DNA of 64,000 nucleotides from Chloroflexota bacterium (GCA_013112685.1 JABFGC010000002.1:2552902-2616901), one strand, 5' to 3'. Shown: positions 50,721 to 61,068, counted from the stretch's first letter. Made by a program: numbers and translations. The notes: generated by a model from the letters alone, not told the origin.

Positions 50721-52699
50721 ATGTCCTTTCGCTCCCCCGCACTGCGCCAAACTCTGCTAATCGCCGTCATCACCCTCATCGCCTACGGACTGCTGCTCCC
50801 GCTCACCGGCTTCTACTGGGACGACTGGCCCTTCGCGTGGATCGCCAAATTTCTCGGTCCGGCGGAGTTCATCCCGGCGTTCATGCCGTTCCGCCCGTTC
50901 CTCGGTCCCATCTTTTATTTCACCACCAGCCTGATTCCGCCCGTGCCGCTTTATTGGCAGATCTTCGCGCTGGTCATCCGCGTTTTCATCGGCGCGGCGG
51001 CGTGGTGGATGTTTCAACAAATCCTTCCCCGAAGCAAAACGCTCGCCTATCTCGCCGCCCTGCTCATGCTCGTCTTTCCGGGCTACAGCCAGCACTGGGT
51101 CGCGTACACACACATCAATCAGGAACTCATCCCGTTCATTTTTTACCTGCTTTCGTTCGGCTACACCTTCAAAGCCCTCCGCACGCAAAAGGGAACGGAT
51201 ACAGTCATCGCCCTGCTGCTGCAAATCTGCGGCGCCTTCCCCACCGAATATTTCTTCGGCATCGAGGGCATCCGCTTTCTCTTTCTTCTTTCCTTCTTTC
51301 AAGGCAGCCTGCCTGAACGATTTGTAAAAGCCATAAAAATTTGGCTTCCCTACCTGCTCATCTGGATTCTCAACGCTGCCTGGCTTTACTACTACTACAA
51401 CTTCGGTCCGTACAATTCCTACGAAGTCGCCGCCGCGCAATCGCCGAACCTGCTTTTCTTTTTGACACAGGCGCTGGACGCCCTGTGGAAAGCGGGATTC
51501 TACATCTGGATTCAAATCCTGCCCCTGACTTTTACCTCGCTCCCCGCGCCCGCTTCGCTCCTGACGTTGGGGCTGGTCGCCGTTTCCTTTGCCTTGCTCA
51601 CGCCGACGCTTCTCCGCTCCGCGCAGGACGAGTCGCGCGATTTCACTTTTGGCATTTCGATGATTTTCATCGGCGCGATTGGCATTCTGCTTGGACGGCT
51701 GCCCTCGCTTGCCGCCGGTCTTCCGCTGACCTTGCAGACTTCGTACGACCGCTTCATGGTCTCGATCATGCCCGGCGGCACGCTCTTCGTGCTGGGGCTG
51801 GTTGAACTGCTCGCCAGGACCCCCGCGCGCGGGTCATTGCCCTAACCGCCCTGATTGCGCTTGGAATCGGACAGCAATTCTTCAACGCCAACATCTTCCG
51901 CAGGGATTGGCAAAAGCAGGGCGAAATCTACTGGCAGTTGGCGTGGCGCATCCCTGCGCTCGAGCCGAACACCCTCCTGCTCACGCACCAAATGCCGATT
52001 GACTACGAAACCGACCTCTCCTTCACCGCACCCATCAATTGGATGTACGCGCCGGGTTACACCCGCTCGGACCTGCCCTACATGCTGCTCTATACCGAAA
52101 AACGTATTGGCGGCTCCACCCTGCCCGCGCTCGAAAAGGACATTGCAATCCACTATCCCTACCGTACCGTGAATTTCAACGGTTCCACGTCGCGCGCGGT
52201 CGTCATCTACATGCCGCGCAATGGATGCCTGCGTGTGCTCGACCCCCGGCGCGGCGATGCCGAAATCTACGCCCGCGAGCCGGACGTGCTGACGGATGCC
52301 ATCCCGCTCTCCGACCCGTCGCGCATCGTCACGGAGCCGGGTCAGCCCGCCCGTCCAATGTTCTTCCCGGAACCGGAGCATGGCTGGTGTTATTACTTCA
52401 CCCATGCCGAACTTGCCAGCCAGATGGGAGATTACCGGCAGGCGGCGGCGCTGGGCGATGAAGCGCTGGCTTCCAACCTCCAGCCGGAGGACCCGTATGA
52501 ATGGCTGGTCTTCATCGAAGCCTACGCCATGAACGGCGATTTGCGCACAGCGGAGAAACTCTCCAACACAGCGCTCGATGCGGACGAACGAATCCGCAAA
52601 AGGGTGTGCAAGGTCTGGGAGCAGATTCAGGCGCGAGGTCCCGTGGGAGGCGAAAAATCCGTTGAAATCATTCGATTGTCTTTTGGTTGCAATCCGTGA
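50721..52699 (+). CDS. Large multipass membrane protein with C-terminal soluble domain (frame break near 51835)
   Basis: About 660 residues joined. Eight to ten hydrophobic segments in the first 390 residues, with FYWDDWPFAWIAKFLGPAEF early on (acidic pair after the first helix, as in GT-C glycosyltransferases) and VAYTHINQELIPFI. The C-terminal 250 residues are extracytoplasmic or cytosolic and end in a TPR-like region (AELASQMGDYRQAAALGDEA, PYEWLVFIEAYAMNGDLRTA). The frame break near 51835 joins GSLP to ALIALGIGQQFFN. TATAAT at 50709-50714 is 6 bases before the ATG; no ribosome binding site. The function is not proven. Confidence 0.65.
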
Positions 52700-52706
52700 T
52701 GCGCGC

Positions 52707-52735
52707 TTGACGCTTTAAAGGTCATGTGCTACCAT
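52707..52735 (+). promoter_or_regulatory. Promoter of the second LysM lipoprotein gene
   Basis: TTGACG (52707-52712), 17 bases, TACCAT (52730-52735), followed by AGGAG and the ATG at 52767. Confidence 0.65.
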
Positions 52736-52766
52736 CTTTTTTCAGTACAACGAACGAGGAGAATCT

Positions 52767-53500
52767 ATGACTAGAAAACAACGAGGCGTGCTGGTGCTTT
52801 CCATGATCATGATCGCGAGCGTGCTGGTTTCCGCCTGCGAACAATCGCTCTCAACCCCTCCCGCCGAGACACCCACCTCAATCCCAACGGGATTATTCGT
52901 TTCGCCCATCGCGTCTGTGGATAACCCGATGGCGATGATCGAAAGAATTTGCCAAGCAGACCGCCGCCGCTCAAACCGCGACAGCCGGTGGAGGGACTCC
53001 CGCCGCGCCCGTGGAAACCGGGGACCGGAACGCCGGGTACGCCATCCGCAGACCTGCCCACCGCCACGCCGACCCTCAACAACAGTACGCCGACGAATGT
53101 GGGCGTATCCTCCGGCGGGACGCCTGTGACACCCGCCACGTCGGTTCCGCCCGGCTCGCGCCCCGCATCTTATACCCTGCAAAAGGGCGAATTCCCCTAC
53201 TGTATTGCGCGCCGCTACAACCTCGACCCGGATGAACTCCTTGCCATCAACAGCTTGACCACGCAGGATGCCTACAGCCTCGTCAGCGGCACGGTGCTGA
53301 AGATACCGCAGACCGGAACCTTCCCCGGCAACCGCGCGCTCCAGCCGCATCCCGCCACATACACAGTCGCTTCCGCCGATGAGACCGTCTACAGCGTGGC
53401 GTGCAAATACGGCGACGTGGACCCGAACGCAATTGCCACCGCCAACAGCATCGCCGTCACTGCGAAACTCACAGTCGGACAGCAGTTGCAAATTCCGTAA
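52767..53500 (+). CDS. LysM-domain lipoprotein (frame breaks near 52940 and 53025)
   Basis: Lipoprotein signal peptide (SVLVSACEQS), then an Ala/Thr-rich low-complexity stretch (AKQTAAAQTATAGGGTPAAP) and a Thr/Pro linker, then two LysM-like modules: SYTLQKGEFPYCIARRYNLD...VLKIPQ and TYTVASADETVYSVACKYGD...QLQIP. The two modules each contain one Cys at the same place (YCIARRY, SVACKY), a possible disulfide pair. Two indels in the low-complexity part hide the full frame. It probably binds peptidoglycan or other glycan on the outside. Confidence 0.8.
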
Positions 53501-53514
53501 AACGGACTCGCCGA

Positions 53515-53542
53515 AGCCCGGGTGCATCGCCTGGGCTTTTTT
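53515..53542 (+). terminator. Intrinsic terminator after the LysM gene
   Basis: agcccggg pairs with cctgggct (one G-T) and is followed by six T. Confidence 0.85.
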
Positions 53543-53577
53543 ATTTTGATTCTTCGAGCCAAATATCGCCCTGAGAT

Positions 53578-53640
53578 CACGGAATACACAGAGGGAACCA
53601 AAAAGAATCTCCGTGCTCTCTGTGGTCTCTGTGGTAAAAG
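53578..53640. repeat. Spacer repeat, 'cacggaatacacagagg' family
   Basis: cacggaatacacagagg and ctctgtggtctctgtgg are partly complementary arms around aaaagaatctccgtgctc. Same family as 241-319 and 44028-44106. Confidence 0.6.
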
Positions 53641-53655
53641 AATAAGGAAATTATC

Positions 53656-54199
53656 ATGCCTTCCTTTGAACTGCTTCGTTCTGAGATTCTTTTGAAGGGA
53701 CGCGCCTTCACCATCCGCCGCGATTATTTAAAAACCCCCGACGGACGCGAAACCAAATTCGATATCGTGGAACACGGCGGCTCGGTCATCATTCTCCCCA
53801 TTGATGAGGAAGGCAACCTGCTGTTCGTGCGCCAGTACCGTCACGCCGCAGGCATGGACCCTGCTCGAACTGCCTGCCGGTACGCGCGACGGCGGCGAGC
53901 CTTTTGAAGAGTGCGCCGCGCGCGAGATCCGCGAGGAGACGGGCATGGAGGCGGGGACGCTGAAACACGTCGGTTCGTTCTACCTCGCGCCGGGATACTC
54001 CACCGAATACATGGGCGTCTTTTTGGCGACGGATTTGAAGCACAATCCGCTCGAAGCCGACGACGATGAATTTCTATCGCTGGAGAAAATTCCGGTGAGG
54101 GAAGCGCTGGCAATGGCGGAGCGCGGCGAAGTGCCGGACGCCAAATCGCTGGCGGCATTATTGATGGCGAGACCGTATCTGGAAAATTATCAGAAATAA
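53656..54199 (+). CDS. Nudix hydrolase, ADP-ribose pyrophosphatase-like (frame break near 53865)
   Basis: About 180 residues joined. The Nudix box GTRDGGEPFEECAAREIREETGMEAG is complete in the second frame, preceded by LLELPA; the N-terminal half has VEHGGSVIILPIDEEGNLLFVRQYR. This layout is that of NudF/ADP-ribose and nucleoside-diphosphate-sugar pyrophosphatases. An inserted base in AAG(M)TLLELPAG accounts for the break. AAGGAAATTATC precedes the start. The next gene begins 11 bases after the stop. Confidence 0.88.
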
Positions 54200-54210
54200 C
54201 AACGCAGCGA

Positions 54211-55140
54211 ATGTCCGTTTCCAAAATGAATAAATCCCACCTCGCCGCGGTCGCGCAGGCGCTGTTGGTGACGTTTCTGTGGTCAACCTCCTGGGTGCTG
54301 ATAAAGATCGGGTTGAAGGCAGACCTGCCCGCTGTCACGTTCGCAGGGCTGCGATACACGCTGGCGTTTCTGTGCCTGCTTCCGCTGGTCCTGCTAAGTC
54401 AAAGCCGCCTGCAAACCCTGCGCGAATTACCAGCGCGGGGCTGGGTGGAACTATCCATCCTTGGGGTTGTTTTTTACACGCTCACGCAGGGAGCCCAATT
54501 CGTCAGCCTTGCGTTTCTGCCTGCCGCCACGCTCACGCTTTTGCTGAACTTCTCCCCCATCCTCATCGCCTTCTTCGGCATTGCGAACAAAACCGAAGCG
54601 ACGCCGCCCGCGCAATGGGGCGGGATTCTTCTCTCCATTGTGGGAGCGCTGGTTTACTTCCTGCCGGTTTCCATCGAAGCGGGACAAATCCCCGGTCTGC
54701 TGGCGGGCTTGCTGGCTCTGCTGGCGAATTCCGGCTCCTCCATCTTTGGAAGATACGTCAACTCACAGGGCAAGTTGGATCCGCTCCTCGTGACCGCCGT
54801 CAGCATGGGCATTGGCGGGATTTTGATGCTGGTCATCGGCACAGTCACGCAGGGCATAGGCACGCTCCAATTCACCCAATGGGCGATCATCGGCTGGCTG
54901 GCGCTGGTCAACACCGCGCTTGCCTTCACGCTCTGGAACAAGTCCCTGCAAACGCTCACGGCGGTGGAATCCAGCATCATCAACGGGACGATGCTTCCAC
55001 AGATCGCCATCCTCGCATGGATGTTTCTGGGCGAGCCGCTCGGAGCAAAACAAGTCATCGGCATCGCTTTCGTCGGCGCAGGGACGTTGATCGTGCAGTT
55101 ACGGCGGTATATGTCTGGGTCGAAAACGGGTGTTGTATAA
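54211..55140 (+). CDS. EamA/DMT-superfamily transporter
   Basis: 309 residues with ten predicted transmembrane helices in two EamA repeats: LLVTFLWSTSWVLIKIGLKADLPAVTFAGLRY at the start and LALVNTALAFTLWNKSLQTLTAVESSIINGTMLPQIAILAWMFLGEPLGAKQVIGIAFVGAGTL at the end show the family pattern. Substrate unknown; members export metabolites or amino acids. The basic tail LRRYMSGSKTGVV follows. Its last codons overlap the -10 element of the next gene. Confidence 0.88.
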   Translation: MSVSKMNKSHLAAVAQALLVTFLWSTSWVLIKIGLKADLPAVTFAGLRYTLAFLCLLPLVLLSQSRLQTLRELPARGWVELSILGVVFYTLTQGAQFVSLAFLPAATLTLLLNFSPILIAFFGIANKTEATPPAQWGGILLSIVGALVYFLPVSIEAGQIPGLLAGLLALLANSGSSIFGRYVNSQGKLDPLLVTAVSMGIGGILMLVIGTVTQGIGTLQFTQWAIIGWLALVNTALAFTLWNKSLQTLTAVESSIINGTMLPQIAILAWMFLGEPLGAKQVIGIAFVGAGTLIVQLRRYMSGSKTGVV

Positions 55141-55147
55141 TCAGGGC

Positions 55148-55459
55148 ATGGAAAAAATCCGCATCAAAATTCCACACAAGAAACTCGAGGCATTTTGCCG
55201 AAAGTGTCGCATCCAAAAGCTGGCTTTTTTTGGGTCGGTTCTACGTGAAGACTTCACGCCTACCAGCGATGTGGATATTCTGGTCGAATTCGAAAAAGGC
55301 TACACGCCTGGGCTGGCATTTTATGCCATGCCGGAAGAGCTAAAAAAGATTCTGGGGCGGGGAGTAGATCTACTTACATATCGTGGAATTCAAAGAAGCA
55401 GAAATCCAATTCGCCGTAAATCTATTCTAGAATCAGCGCAGGTTTATTATGTCGCGTGA
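55148..55459 (+). CDS. MNT-type nucleotidyltransferase (antitoxin of MNT/HEPN module)
   Basis: 103 residues with KLAFFGSVLREDFTPTSDVDILVEFE, the GSxxRxDxxxxSDxD nucleotidyltransferase motif. In MNT/HEPN systems this protein AMPylates the HEPN toxin and silences it. The following HEPN reading frame overlaps by 11 bases. TATAAT at 55136-55141, 6 bases before the ATG, overlaps the stop codon of the EamA gene; no ribosome binding site, so leaderless expression is likely. The C-terminal RGIQRSRNPIRRKSI differs from the usual end and may be affected by an indel. Confidence 0.85.
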   Translation: MEKIRIKIPHKKLEAFCRKCRIQKLAFFGSVLREDFTPTSDVDILVEFEKGYTPGLAFYAMPEELKKILGRGVDLLTYRGIQRSRNPIRRKSILESAQVYYVA

Positions 55460-55705
55460 TGATGCCTATCTCTATTACAGGATGCAGTCGTTCGTCGATT
55501 GGAAATCATTGGGGAAGCTTCCGGTCGGGTATCAGCCAAAATGCAGGAAAAACATCCTCAACTCCCATGGCAGGCAATGAAAGGAACTCGCAACCGCATT
55601 ATCCATGAATATGATTCAATTGAGCTTGACATCATTTGGGATATCGTCGAACAAGACTTACCTTTTCTAGTGGCAGAATTAGAAAAGATTGTCCCTAAAG
55701 AATAA
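55449..55705 (+). pseudogene. HEPN-domain toxin (DUF86), internally deleted
   Basis: Begins MSRDDAYLYY like DUF86/HEPN proteins, then changes frame and continues as LQDAVVRRLEIIGEASGRVS and WQAMKGTRNRIIHEYDSIEL to the stop at 55705. The RNxxxH nuclease motif (RNRIIH) is intact, but about 30 residues between residue 10 and LQDAV expected for the family are missing and the frame is shifted by one. The full-length toxin would cut RNA. It may be an inactivated toxin or an assembly deletion. Confidence 0.72.
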
Positions 55706-55720
55706 CCGCTCAAAACCGTC

Positions 55721-55752
55721 AAAACACCTCGCAAATGACGAGGTGTTTTATT
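55721..55752 (+). terminator. Terminator after the MNT/HEPN module
   Basis: aaaacacctcg, loop caaatga, cgaggtgtttt, then attt. The remaining 130 bases to the PFOR gene contain the small palindrome cgaggcgaaacgcctc and no gene. Confidence 0.75.
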
Positions 55753-55889
55753 TCCACCAATCCTGTCCAAAATATGACAACAGGCATAAGGATTTAAGTC
55801 ATATATAACTAACGTAATTCGTCCCGCAGGAATACACTTGTTCATTGAGAAAATATCGAGGCGAAACGCCTCTTTACAGGAGCCAAAGA

Positions 55890-58800
55890 ATGAACAAGAA
55901 CATCATCATGATAGACGGCAATGAAGCGACGGCTTCCGTCGCACACCGTACCAATGAAGTGATCGCCATCTACCCGATCACCCCCTCCTCCGCCATGGGC
56001 GAGTTTTCAGACGAATGGTCCGCCAAAGGCAAAAAGAACATCTGGGGCACCGTTCCGCTTGTGGTGGAGATGCAATCCGAAGGCGGCGCGGCGGGCACCG
56101 TGCACGGCGCGCTTCAAACCGGCGCCCTCACCACCACCTTCACCGCCTCCCGGGGTCTCCTGCTAATGATTCCCAACATGTACAAAATTGCCGGCGAACT
56201 CACCAGCACCGTCTTCCACGTTGCCGCGCGCGCCATCGCCGCCCACGCCCTCTCCATCTACGGCGACCATCAGGACGTGATGGCGGGTCCGTCAGACCGG
56301 CTGGGCGATGATCGCCTCCGGTTCGGTGCAGGAAGCGCAGGACTTCGCCGCCATCGCCCAAGCCGCCACCCTCAAAGCCCGCGTCCCTTTCCTTCACTTC
56401 TTTGACGGATTTAGGACTTCCCACGAAGTCAACAAGATCATCCAACTATCGGATGAAGAACTGCGCCTCATGCTGGACGATGAGCTGATTCGAGCCCATC
56501 GAGCCCGTGCCCTCACCCCGGAGCGACCCGTCCTGCGCGGGACCGCGCAAAACCCCGATGTCTACTTCCAGATGCGCGAAGCCGTCAACCCATACTATGC
56601 GGCTGTCCCTGCCATTGCGCAAGAGATGATGGAAAAGTTCGCCAAAATCACCGGGCGGCAATACAACCTCTTCGATTACAGCGGACACCCCGAAGCCGAA
56701 CGCGTAGTCGTCGTTATGGGTTCCGGCGGCGAAGTAGTAGAGGAAACCGCCGCTTATCTTGCCGGGAAGGGCGAAAAAGTGGGCGTGATTCGCGTGCGCT
56801 TGTACCGTCCCTTCTCGGTGGAGCATTTCATCAAGACATTGCCCGGGAGCGTGAAGTCCATCGCCGTATTGGACCGCACCAAGGAACCCGGCGCGACCGG
56901 CGAACCGCTGTACATGGACGTGATTAGTGCTTTGGTCGAAGGTCGAAGGTCAAATGTCAGTGTAATTGGCGGGCGTTATGGCCTTTCCTCAAAGGAATTC
57001 ACCCCCGCGATGGCGAAGGCGGTTTTTGATGAACTCGCAAAGCCTGAACCCAAGAATCACTTCACCGTCGGCATCAACGACGACGTGACCCACACCAGTC
57101 TTGCCGTAGACCCGTCCTTCTCGCTCGAAAGCGAAGGGATGGTCAGTTGCGTCTTCTTCGGTCTCGGCTCGGACGGCACCGTGGGCGCAAACAAGAACTC
57201 CATCAAGATCATCGGCGAAGAGACCGATAACTTCGCGCAGGGCTACTTCTATTACGACTCGAAGAAGTCCGGCACGGTGACCATGTCGCACCTGCGTTTT
57301 GGTCCCAAAGCCATCCGCGCGCCGTATCTCATCGAAGCCAACCAGGCGCATTTCGTTGCCTGTCACCAGTATTCCTTCCTCGAGCGGGTGGATATGCTCA
57401 AATACGCCAGGGAGGGCGGCATCTTCCTGCTCAACAGCCTGTACGGTCCCGATGAAGTCTGGGATCAACTGCCGCAGGAAGTGCAGAAGGATATCATCGC
57501 CAGGAAGCTTCAAGTTCTACGTCATCAACGGATACGATGTGGCGGAAAAGACCGGCATGGGCGGGCGCATGAACACCATTATGCAGACGGCGTTCTTCGC
57601 CATCAGCGGCATCCTGCCGAAAGAGGCGGCGATTGCCGAGATCAAGCACACCATCGAAAAAACGTACGGCAAACGCGGCGAAGCCGTGGTGCAGAAAAAC
57701 TTCGAGGCGGTGGATGCGGCGGTAGCCGCCATTTATGAGGTCAAGGTTCCGGCGGAGGCAACGTCAAAGACGAGGCGCAGGCTCCCGGTCCCGAATGAAG
57801 CGCCGGAGTTCGTCCGTGAGGTGCTCGGTGAGATCATCAACTCCAACGGCGATAACGTTCCCGTCTCCGCCTTCCCTGTGGACGGAACCTTCCCGACCGG
57901 CACGACGCAATGGGAGAAGCGCAACCTCGCGCTCGAAATCCCGGTGTGGGATGCCGACCTGTGCATCCAATGCGGAAAGTGCGTGATGATTTGTCCGCAT
58001 GCGGTCATCCGCCACAAGGTGTACGACGAAAAACATCTTGCCGGCGCGCCGGAGACGTTCAAGCACGTCAAATCGAAGTTCAAGGAATTTTCGAACGGGT
58101 ACGCTTACACGCTTCAGGTTGCGCCCGAAGACTGCACGGGCTGTACGTTGTGCGTGGAAATCTGCCCGGTAAAGGACAAGACCGCGGTGGGACGCAAGGC
58201 GATCAACATGGAACCCCAGCCGCCTTTGCGCGAAGCCGAAGCGAAGAATTGGGATTTCTTCATGAAGATCCCCGATTTGGACAGGAAGTTGATCAATCCA
58301 TCCACCGTCAAGAATTCGCAGTTATTGCGCCCGCTGTTCGAGTTCAGCGGCGCGTGTGCGGGCTGCGGCGAAACGCCGTATGTAAAACTGGTCTCGCAGT
58401 TGTTCGGCGACCGCACCGTGATCGCCAATGCGACGGGGTGTTCCTCGATCTACGGCGGCAACCTGCCCACCACACCACCGGGCGCAGGATGCCAACGGGC
58501 GCGGACCGGCGTGGTCGAACTCGCTGTTCGAAGACAACGCCGAGTTCGGTTTGGGCATGCGCCTCACCATTGACAAGCAGAATGAGTTTGCGCGCGAATT
58601 GCTCAAATCGCTCGAAGAGGGCGTGGGCGCGGAGTTGACGAGTGCGATTTTGAACGCGGATCAATCCAGCGACGCGGGCATCGAAGCCCAGCGCGAGCGC
58701 GTTGCCGAATTGAAGAGGAAACTGGAAGCGATGAACGACCCGCGCGCGAAGGACCTCATCAGCGTTGCCGATACGCTCGTCAAACGCTCGGTGTGGATCA

Positions 58801-59450
58801 TCGGCGGCGACGGCTGGGCGTACGACATCGGCTACGGCGGCTTGGATCACGTCCTCGCCAGCGGCAGGAACGTGAACGTGCTCGTCCTTGATACTGAAGT
58901 GTATTCCAACACAGGCGGGCAAGCAAGCAAAGCCACGCCGCGCGCGGCGGTTGCCAAGTTCGCCATGAGCGGCAAGGGGATGCCAAAGAAGGACCTGGGT
59001 CTGATCGCCATGTCCTACGGCTACGTGTACGTTGCGCGCATCGCGATGGGCGCGAACGACCAGCAGACGCTGAAAGCCATGCTCGAAGCCGAATCCTACG
59101 ACGGACCATCGCTGATCATTGCGTACAGCCCGTGTATTGCGCACGGCTACGACATGGCGCGCAGTCTCGACCAGGCAAAACTGGCAGTGCAGGCGGGTCA
59201 CTGGCCCATGTACCGATACGATCCGCGCCTGGCATTGCAGGGACAGAACCCGCTGGTCATCGAATCCAAAGAGCCGAGCATCCCATTCTCGCAATATGCG
59301 TACAACGAAACCCGCTACAAGATGCTCACCCAAATGAACGAAGAGCGCGCCGAAGAATTGATGAAGGAAGCCCAGCACGATGCGCGTTCCCGCTGGGCGC
59401 TCTACCAGCAGATGGCTTCCATGCACTTCAACGGAGACAAAAAAGAGTAA
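55890..59450 (+). CDS. nifJ: Pyruvate:ferredoxin (flavodoxin) oxidoreductase (three frame breaks)
   Basis: Converts pyruvate and CoA to acetyl-CoA and CO2, passing electrons to ferredoxin. Single-chain type, about 1185 residues joined. Domain I starts IDGNEATASVAHRTNEVIAI with YPITPSSAMGE; the ferredoxin domain has CIQCGKCVMICPHAVI and CTGCTLCVEICPVKDK; the TPP domain has SGACAGCGETPYVKL and GDGWAYDIGYGGLDHVLASG with NTGGQASKATP. Frames change near 56283 (extra G), 57510 and 58480; all rejoin conserved sequence. The stretch VEGRRSNVS (56934-56960) is encoded by ggtcgaaggtcgaaggtcaa repeat words in a loop. The start at 55890 has CAGGAG upstream. Confidence 0.93.
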
Positions 59451-59455
59451 CGTCG

Positions 59456-59495
59456 AAAACCTGACAGCCAATGAGAAGCGGCTGTCGGGTTTTCC
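59456..59495 (+). terminator. Terminator after PFOR
   Basis: aaaacctgacagcc pairs with ggctgtcgggtttt and is followed by a T/C-rich run. TATAAT at 59508-59513 just downstream may start the next gene. Confidence 0.8.
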
Positions 59496-59538
59496 TTATA
59501 AATAGTCTATAATGTCAATTGATTAAGGGTAAACAGCC

Positions 59539-60543
59539 ATGACAAACTTATCCACCACCTACCTCGGTTTGAAACTGAAAAATCCGCTCGTCGCTTCGGC
59601 GTCCCCCATTTCAAAGAACATTGACAAGGTGAAGAAACTGGAGGAGGCGGGCATCTCCGCCGTGGTGATGTACTCCCTGTTCGAGGAGCAGATCATCCAT
59701 GAAAGCCTCGAACTCGACCATTTCCTGACGCGCGGCAGTGAATCCTTTGCCGAAGCCCTCACCTACCTGCCCGATGGCGGCATGTATGCGGTCAGCCCGG
59801 AGAGGTATCTCAACCAGGTGTCCGGGCTGAAAAAGGCGGTGAATATCCCCGTCATTGGCAGTTTGAACGGCGTTTCCAAAGGCGGCTGGACGGGCTACGC
59901 AAAGCGCATCCAGGATGCGGGCGCGGACGCGCTCGAACTGAACCTGTATTACCTTGCCACCGACCCCGAACTGACCAGCCAGCAACTGGAGGATGCGCAG
60001 GTGGAATTGGTGGCGGAAGTGCGGTCTGCGATCACGATTCCGCTGGCAGTGAAACTCAGCCCATTCGTGACCTCCCTGCCGAATTTCGCCAAGCGCATCG
60101 TGGACGCGGGCGCAAACGGACTCGTCCTCTTCAACCGCTTCTACCAGCCGGATTTCGACCTGGACGAACTGGACATCGTCCACAACCTCGACCTCAGCAC
60201 CTCGGCAGACCTGCGCCTCCCGCTGCGCTGGATTTCGATCCTGTATGGAAAGATCAAGGCGGACTTCGCTCTGACGAGCGGCGTGCATTCCTCCCTGGAT
60301 GTGTTGAAGGCGATGATGGCGGGTGCAAAGGTCGCCATGACCGCCTCCGAACTCCTCTGGGCTGGCTCTTACAAGCGCGTCACCGAAATCCTCACCCACA
60401 TCCAGACGTGGATGAAGGAGCACGAGTACGAATCCATCGAACAGATGCAGGGCAGCATGAGCCAGAAGAACGTCAAGGAACCGGCGGCATTCGAGCGCGC
60501 AAACTACATGAAGGTCCTCAGTTCGTGGCGCGAGTTGCCGTAA
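59539..60543 (+). CDS. Dihydroorotate dehydrogenase-like flavoprotein
   Basis: 334 residues, TIM-barrel of the PyrD family: LSTTYLGLKLKNPLVASASPISKN at the start, GADALELNLYYLATDPE, IPLAVKLSPFVTSLPNFAKRIVDAGANGLVLFNRF and ALTSGVHSSLDVLKAMMAGAKVAMTASELL near the FMN phosphate site. True DHODs have an active-site Cys or Ser in a NCP-like NL motif that is not clearly kept (LNLYYLAT). Such proteins are often found next to PFOR genes; their role is unknown. Flanked by terminators, so it is probably its own transcript. Confidence 0.82.
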   Translation: MTNLSTTYLGLKLKNPLVASASPISKNIDKVKKLEEAGISAVVMYSLFEEQIIHESLELDHFLTRGSESFAEALTYLPDGGMYAVSPERYLNQVSGLKKAVNIPVIGSLNGVSKGGWTGYAKRIQDAGADALELNLYYLATDPELTSQQLEDAQVELVAEVRSAITIPLAVKLSPFVTSLPNFAKRIVDAGANGLVLFNRFYQPDFDLDELDIVHNLDLSTSADLRLPLRWISILYGKIKADFALTSGVHSSLDVLKAMMAGAKVAMTASELLWAGSYKRVTEILTHIQTWMKEHEYESIEQMQGSMSQKNVKEPAAFERANYMKVLSSWRELP

Positions 60544-60557
60544 TTCAACCCCAAATC

Positions 60558-60588
60558 AAAAAAGACTCTCTGCGGAGAGTCTTTTTGT
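60558..60588. terminator. Bidirectional terminator between DHOD-like gene and infA
   Basis: aaaaaagactctctgcggagagtcttttt: agactctc pairs with gagagtct with T on one side and A on the other, so it can stop transcripts from both strands. Confidence 0.85.
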
Positions 60589-60600
60589 TTCAAAGCGCGG

Positions 60601-60855
60601 CTATTCTTCAACAGGAGCAGCAACGGCGGCTTGCTTGCGCTGGCGGAATGTGATGCGCCCGCGCGACATATCGTAAGGGGACATTTCGAGCGCGACGCGG
60701 TCGCCCAACAGAATGCGGATGTAGTGCTTGCGCATCTTGCCGGACAGGTAGGCGAGGACCTCGTGACCGTTATCGAGCTTCACCCGAAACTGTGTGCCGG
60801 GGAGCGCCTCCACCACCACGCCGTCCACCCTGATTTTGCCTTCTTCTTTTGTCAT
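60601..60855 (-). CDS. infA: Translation initiation factor IF-1
   Basis: 84 residues, S1/OB fold. EEGKIRVDGVVVEALPGTQF, VKLDNGHEVLAYLSGKMRKHYIRILLGDRV and EMSPYDMSRGRITFR cover the complete IF-1 signature. The C-terminal extension QRKQAAVAAPVEE is slightly longer than usual. It lies 15 bases after rpsU on the same strand and is likely co-transcribed. Confidence 0.97.
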   Translation of the reverse strand: MTKEEGKIRVDGVVVEALPGTQFRVKLDNGHEVLAYLSGKMRKHYIRILLGDRVALEMSPYDMSRGRITFRQRKQAAVAAPVEE

Positions 60856-60870
60856 ATCATGCCTCTCGAT

Positions 60871-61068
60871 CTATTCTGCATCCTTGAAGGAACGCCGCTT
60901 GATGCGGCGGATCGCCTTCTTTCTTTCCATACGGCGGGTTTCGCTCTTGGAAACGAACCAGCGTTTGCGGCGGACGGTGCTCAAAACGCCGCTCTTGACG
61001 ACCTTCTTGCGAAAGCGCTTGAGCAGGGAATCCTGAGACTCGCCGTTTCGTAAATTGACACTTGCCAC
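60871..61068 (-). CDS. rpsU: Ribosomal protein bS21
   Basis: 65 residues with the S21 pattern VNLRNGESQDSLLKRFRKKV and RRKRWFVSKSETRRMERKKAIRRIK. The start is a GTG at 61068 because a perfect AAGGAGGTGA lies 6 bases upstream. The open frame extends far upstream to 61194, but that part crosses a hairpin-T-run structure and lacks a good start site. It heads the rpsU-infA operon, with a 195-base leader. Confidence 0.95.
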   Translation of the reverse strand: MASVNLRNGESQDSLLKRFRKKVVKSGVLSTVRRKRWFVSKSETRRMERKKAIRRIKRRSFKDAE

